Shown here piece after piece: positions 14,155 to 17,063 of a stretch of DNA of 17,063 bases. Within the stretch, counting starts at the first letter, position 1, and every line of letters starts with the position of its first letter. A program made the position numbers and the translations under genes. The notes below the pieces were generated by a model. The model was given only the letters and a program-made list of their open reading frames with translations, ran no database searches and was not told where the DNA came from. This DNA comes from an uncultured Clostridia bacterium (GTDB taxonomy: Bacteria; Bacillota; Clostridia; Oscillospirales; Acutalibacteraceae): assembly GCA_946610835.1 (NCBI GenBank), contig CAMOCU010000003.1, forward strand, positions 1-17,063, read 5' to 3'.

Positions 14155-15498
14155 TTATTCCGCTGTTTTGCTGCCTTTTTTGGAGAGAAGCAAATTGACG
14201 ACGATACCGAGAATCAGCGCGCAGGCAATCTCGGTCAACGTAACCTGACCGATCTTCAGGGACATGCCGCCGATTCCGCAAATCAAAATCACAGACACAA
14301 CAAACAGGTTGCGGTTGTCGCCGAGATCGACATTCTGAATCATCTTCAAACCGCTGACAGCGATAAAGCCGTACAGCGTGATGCACACGCCGCCCATCAC
14401 GCAGGATGGAATTGTGGACAGAAACGTCACAAACGGACCGAAGAAGGAGATCACAATCGCCATGATTGCCGTTGTCAGGATCGTTACGATGGATGCGTTT
14501 CCGGTAATCGCGACACAGCCGACAGATTCGCCGTATGTGGTGTTGGGGCAGCCGCCGAACAGTGCGCCCACCATGGAACCGATACCATCGCCCAGCAGCG
14601 TGCGGTGCAGACCCGGATCCTCCAACAGTTCGGAGCCAATGACAGAGGAAAGGTTCTTGTGGTCAGCAATGTGCTCGGCAAACACCACAAACGCCACAGG
14701 GATATAAGCCACCGCAATGGTTGCAATGTATTTTCCGTTGATCGCACTCAACCCCTTCACGGCAGTCAGGAATGTGAAATCCGGAATCCACTGCATCTCT
14801 TTGAACAGAGAGAAATTGATCACCTGCAGCACTTCGTTGCCGGTCTTGATGCCAATCAATGTAAAAACGGCAGCAACGATATAGCCCGCAAGGATGCCGA
14901 TGATAAACGGAATAAGCTTCATCATTTTCTTTCCGAACACGGAGCAAAGCATTACAACGATCAGTGTCACAAGCGCGCAGCAAAGACTGACCCAGCCTTG
15001 CGCGTTCATCGTGAAAACGCCGCCTTCTGCCGCAGCGCCCTTGAGCGAATCGCCCACAGCATTACCTGCAAGAGATAATCCGATGATTGCCACGGTCGGG
15101 CCGATCACAACGGGAGGCATAAGCTTGTTGATCCATTGAACACCGGCAAATTTGACCACGAGCGCAATGACCACATACACAAGGCCTGCAAAAATTGCAC
15201 CAAGGATAATGCCCGCGTAACCGGCTTCCACAGACGCTGCGCCGGCAAACGCTGCGAACATCGAGCCAAGAAACGCGAACGAGGAGCCGAGGAATACAGG
15301 GCTTCTGAACTTTGTGAACAGAAGGTACACAAGCGTGCCGATACCTGCGCCAAACAGAGCCGCAGACTGGCTCATGCCGTTGCCAACGATGGAAGGAACG
15401 GCAATCGTCGCCGCGAGAATTGCCAGAAGCTGCTGGAACGCGAACACGAGCAGCTGGCCGAATTTCGGCTTGTCTTTGACATTGTAGATGAGTTTCAT
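14155..15498 (-). CDS. uraA: Uracil permease (NCS2/NAT family)
   Basis: 447 aa, very hydrophobic, with about 12-14 transmembrane helices. NCS2 uracil transporters import uracil with protons. The N-terminus FGQLLVFAFQQLLAILAATIAVP and LPYLLF-like LVYLLFTKFRSPVFLGSSFAFLG match UraA, as do WINKLMPPVVIGPTVAIIGLSLAG and GGCPNTTYGESVGCVAITGNAS, the conserved substrate-binding stretch on helix 10. The ATG at 15498 has AGGGGGT upstream, and only 4 nt separate it from the pyrR stop. Cotranscription with pyrR under the PyrR attenuator supports uracil rather than xanthine as substrate. Confidence 0.93.
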   Translation of the reverse strand: MKLIYNVKDKPKFGQLLVFAFQQLLAILAATIAVPSIVGNGMSQSAALFGAGIGTLVYLLFTKFRSPVFLGSSFAFLGSMFAAFAGAASVEAGYAGIILGAIFAGLVYVVIALVVKFAGVQWINKLMPPVVIGPTVAIIGLSLAGNAVGDSLKGAAAEGGVFTMNAQGWVSLCCALVTLIVVMLCSVFGKKMMKLIPFIIGILAGYIVAAVFTLIGIKTGNEVLQVINFSLFKEMQWIPDFTFLTAVKGLSAINGKYIATIAVAYIPVAFVVFAEHIADHKNLSSVIGSELLEDPGLHRTLLGDGIGSMVGALFGGCPNTTYGESVGCVAITGNASIVTILTTAIMAIVISFFGPFVTFLSTIPSCVMGGVCITLYGFIAVSGLKMIQNVDLGDNRNLFVVSVILICGIGGMSLKIGQVTLTEIACALILGIVVNLLLSKKGSKTAE

Positions 15499-15502
15499 AA
15501 AT

Positions 15503-16084
15503 TTACCCCCTATAAGATTCGTTATGCGGATTGTCCGCTGTTAACCGTTGGGTGCCGCAGAGAACGACAGCATTTTCTCCGTCGATCCGCGCAATACGCA
15601 CATCAATGCTCTCGGCACGGGATGTCGGCACATTTTTGCCCACATAATCTGCACGGATCGGCAGTTCCCGATGCCCTCTGTCTACCAGAATCGCCAGCTG
15701 GATCGCCGACGGTCTGCCCATGGAAAAAACCGCCTCGATTGCCGCGCGCACTGTTCGACCCGTATACAGCACATCATCCACAAGAATGACCTTTTTGCCG
15801 CTAACAGGAATGCGTCGCGTTTCGCCGGACGGGATTGGCCGCGGCGGAAGATTGTCGAGATCATCCCGATACGCATGGATGTCAATGCTTTCGCACGGCA
15901 CACGCACGCCCTCAATCATCTCTATATTGTCGCAGATTCGCTGTGCAAGATCTGCGCCCCTGCGTTCGATGCCGACAAGCAGCAGATCGCGCGTGCCGCG
16001 GTTTTTTTCGGTGATCTCGTGCGCAATGCGCATCAGCGCGCGGCGCATCGCCGCCTCGTCCATCAGCTGAGCCTTGCACTCCAT
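15503..16084 (-). CDS. pyrR: PyrR, pyrimidine operon attenuation protein / uracil phosphoribosyltransferase
   Basis: 193 aa. PyrR binds UMP or UTP and then a stem-loop in pyr leader RNAs, promoting termination; it also has weak uracil phosphoribosyltransferase activity. The PRPP-binding motif VILVDDVLYTGRT is at residues 99-111, with LLLVGIERRGADLAQRI and the late VDRGHRELPIRADYVGKNVPTS typical of the family. The start at 16084 (MECKAQLMDEAAM) was chosen because the upstream extension runs through the attenuator hairpin and is not family sequence. Spacing to uraA is 4 nt, so the two form one autoregulated operon. Confidence 0.95.
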   Translation of the reverse strand: MECKAQLMDEAAMRRALMRIAHEITEKNRGTRDLLLVGIERRGADLAQRICDNIEMIEGVRVPCESIDIHAYRDDLDNLPPRPIPSGETRRIPVSGKKVILVDDVLYTGRTVRAAIEAVFSMGRPSAIQLAILVDRGHRELPIRADYVGKNVPTSRAESIDVRIARIDGENAVVLCGTQRLTADNPHNESYRG

Positions 16085-16120
16085 CGCTGTACCCCCGCAG
16101 AAAATGATCCTCTTGAAACT

Positions 16121-16152
16121 AAAAAAGCCCTGTCCGAAAAACCGGACAGGGC
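16121..16152 (-). terminator. Attenuator terminator of pyrR-uraA
   Basis: GCCCTGTCCG (16136-16127 on plus as its complement side) and CGGACAGGGC form a 10-bp stem with a 6-nt T-rich loop, followed on the minus strand by TTTTTT (16126-16121). It lies 37 nt before the pyrR start codon. Confidence 0.88.
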
Positions 16153-16167
16153 GCAACCGCAGTATTG

Positions 16168-16196
16168 CTTCAGAACCCTTCCGGCCTCTCTGTGCC
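16168..16196 (-). promoter_or_regulatory. PyrR-binding leader element (anti-antiterminator)
   Basis: On the minus strand the leader reads CAGAGAGGCCGGAAGGG then TTCTG, matching the known PyrR target stem-loop with its AGAGAGGC. The CCGG-A-AGGG part can pair with CCCT-GT-CCGG in the 5' arm of the attenuator terminator. PyrR-bound loop and antiterminator are therefore mutually exclusive: with high UMP/UTP PyrR holds the loop and termination follows. Confidence 0.8.
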
Positions 16197-16213
16197 GTTT
16201 TAAAGTTTCTCTT

Positions 16214-16249
16214 CTGCAATATCATACCCGATACGCCGGGGATTGTCAA
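16214..16249 (-). promoter_or_regulatory. Sigma-A promoter of pyrR-uraA
   Basis: Minus strand perfect TTGACA (16249-16244), 17-nt spacer, TATGAT (16226-16221). The leader RNA is about 130 nt long. Confidence 0.85.
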
Positions 16250-16323
16250 GAAAATTGACGGATGTTTTCGCATTTCGTCGAAACTGCCAAAGAATTCCAT
16301 ATATTGTCGTATAAAATGACAAG

Positions 16324-16357
16324 AAAAAAGCAGCCGTACAAGATCTTGTACGACTGC
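16324..16357 (-). terminator. Terminator of the rplU-prp-rpmA operon
   Basis: GCAGTCGTACAAGA pairs with TCTTGTACGGCTGC on the minus strand (one G-U), followed by TTTTTT at 16329-16324, just after the rpmA stop. Confidence 0.85.
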
Positions 16358-16363
16358 GGAAAA

Positions 16364-16645
16364 TTACTGCTCGGCGTAGACGCTGACTTTTTTGCGATCT
16401 TTGCCCATGCGCTCGAACTTGACTTTGCCGTCGATCAGTGCAAAAAGCGTGTCGTCCTTACCCTTACCGACGTTGGTGCCGGGATGAATTTTGGTGCCGC
16501 GCTGGCGAACAAGAATGTTGCCCGCCAGAACGAACTGACCGTCTGCTCTCTTCGCGCCCAGTCTTTTGGACTCGGAATCACGGCCGTTCTTGGTGGAACC
16601 CATTCCCTTTTTATGTGCAAAAAGCTGAATGTTGATCTTAAGCAT
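16364..16645 (-). CDS. rpmA: Large ribosomal subunit protein bL27
   Basis: 93 aa. L27 reaches the peptidyl transferase centre of the 50S subunit. The start MLKINIQLFA precedes HKKGMGSTKNGRDSESKRLG, the conserved mature N-terminus. The short leader ending LFA is the Firmicutes extension that the protease Prp removes, and prp lies immediately upstream. The ATG at 16645 was chosen over 16660 because LKINIQLFAHKKG is the family start. It overlaps the end of prp by 8 nt, so the two are translationally coupled. Confidence 0.97.
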   Translation of the reverse strand: MLKINIQLFAHKKGMGSTKNGRDSESKRLGAKRADGQFVLAGNILVRQRGTKIHPGTNVGKGKDDTLFALIDGKVKFERMGKDRKKVSVYAEQ

Positions 16646-16961
16646 GATGATTACCTCCATAGATGATTTTGAGTTGTTTGGGGTACTCGCGGGACAATTC
16701 CCGCAAATGCAGGGCGAATCCCTGCAGCAGATCCTGCGCGGATCCGCTGTCCGATTGCAGCAGCACGGTCATTTTGCCGTCCGCCTGCGACACAGCACAG
16801 GGAACGCGGCAAATCTCTGTGAGCGTGTTAACCGTCATATATGCTGCCGAAGAAACTGCCGCGCAAAGAATATCCTGCCCTGCGCGAGCCAAGCCGGCAT
16901 GTCCGGACACGGAATAACCGGTGTATCGGCCGCCGTCTCTTTGAAATCGGACGGTGATCAT
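16638..16961 (-). CDS. prp: Prp, ribosomal-processing cysteine protease
   Basis: 107 aa. Prp cleaves the N-terminal extension of L27, an essential step in Firmicutes. The catalytic pair is visible as SGHAG (H21) and DILCAAVS (C33), the usual GHA...DI.CAAVS motif. It lies between rplU and rpmA, the conserved order, with its start overlapping the last base region of rplU and its end overlapping rpmA. It was formerly called YsxB. Confidence 0.95.
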   Translation of the reverse strand: MITVRFQRDGGRYTGYSVSGHAGLARAGQDILCAAVSSAAYMTVNTLTEICRVPCAVSQADGKMTVLLQSDSGSAQDLLQGFALHLRELSREYPKQLKIIYGGNHHA

Positions 16962-17063
16962 TTACGCGTTGATCGCGGTGATTTCCACCTTGGTATAGGG
17001 CTGTCTGTGACCCATCTTGCGTTTTTCGTTCTTCTTGGGCTTGTAGGTCATGACGGTGACTTT
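16962..17063 (-). CDS. rplU: Large ribosomal subunit protein bL21, C-terminal part
   Basis: The last 33 codons of a gene that continues past the right edge. It reads KVTVMTYKPKKNEKRKMGHR then QPYTKVEITAIN, the conserved C-terminus of L21, a 50S protein that binds 23S rRNA. It is the first gene of the rplU-prp-rpmA set; the stop is at 16962-16964, directly next to the prp start. Confidence 0.95.
   Translation of the reverse strand, partial: KVTVMTYKPKKNEKRKMGHRQPYTKVEITAINA

Overview
This window looks like chromosome of a Firmicute, most likely a gut-type member of Clostridia (Oscillospirales-like). The signs are an L27 with a Prp-cleaved N-terminal extension next to prp, a PyrR attenuator ahead of pyrR-uraA, strong Shine-Dalgarno sites, near-consensus sigma-A promoters and typical clostridial products. 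Base composition is moderate in genes, with sharply AT-rich promoters. No rRNA or tRNA gene was seen.

Layout. Bases 1-3100 (minus strand): 5' end of a GH3 glycosidase, a ChbG/YdjC deacetylase, an AlkD-like DNA glycosylase and a Tim44-domain membrane protein, most with recognisable promoters or terminators. Bases 3100-6600 (plus strand): a glycerophosphodiesterase, a secreted beta-helix (Cthe_2159-type) protein and an AIM24-family protein. A 185-bp MITE-like element with about 31-33 bp terminal inverted repeats (TIRs) sits between the first two; it supplies the end of one reading frame and the start of the next. Bases 6539-14089: a type I-C CRISPR-Cas locus, cas3-cas5c-cas8c(cas11c)-cas7c, then wrecked cas4 and cas1 fragments and an array of 16 repeats and 15 spacers. 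Bases 14090-17063 (minus strand): uraA and pyrR with attenuator, then rpmA, prp and the end of rplU.

Main discovery. The AT-rich gap upstream of cas3 holds a candidate Cas-regulating RNA (CreR-type) on the minus strand. A putative promoter starts transcription exactly at a pseudo-repeat: a 5-bp hairpin plus an 11-nt handle matching the array's handle at 10 of 11 positions. It is followed by a guide-like stretch and a strong terminator hairpin. The first 18 guide positions match, except at positions 6 and 12, a site in the cas3 promoter region. That site has a 5'-TTC PAM and lies directly upstream of and over the cas3 -35 box. Positions 6 and 12 are the ones flipped out in type I Cascade R-loops. 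The inferred job is Cascade-guided autorepression of the cas operon without cleavage, because guide-target pairing is short.

Second discovery. The adaptation module is destroyed. Only about 20 codons of cas4 remain, joined out of frame to a middle piece of cas1 that lacks the catalytic glutamate region; cas1 then runs directly into the first repeat. The rest of cas1, cas2 and the array leader are absent. The array therefore appears frozen. Its transcription probably depends on read-through from the cas promoter, which would put crRNA supply and effector supply under the same CreR-controlled switch. The interference genes themselves look intact.
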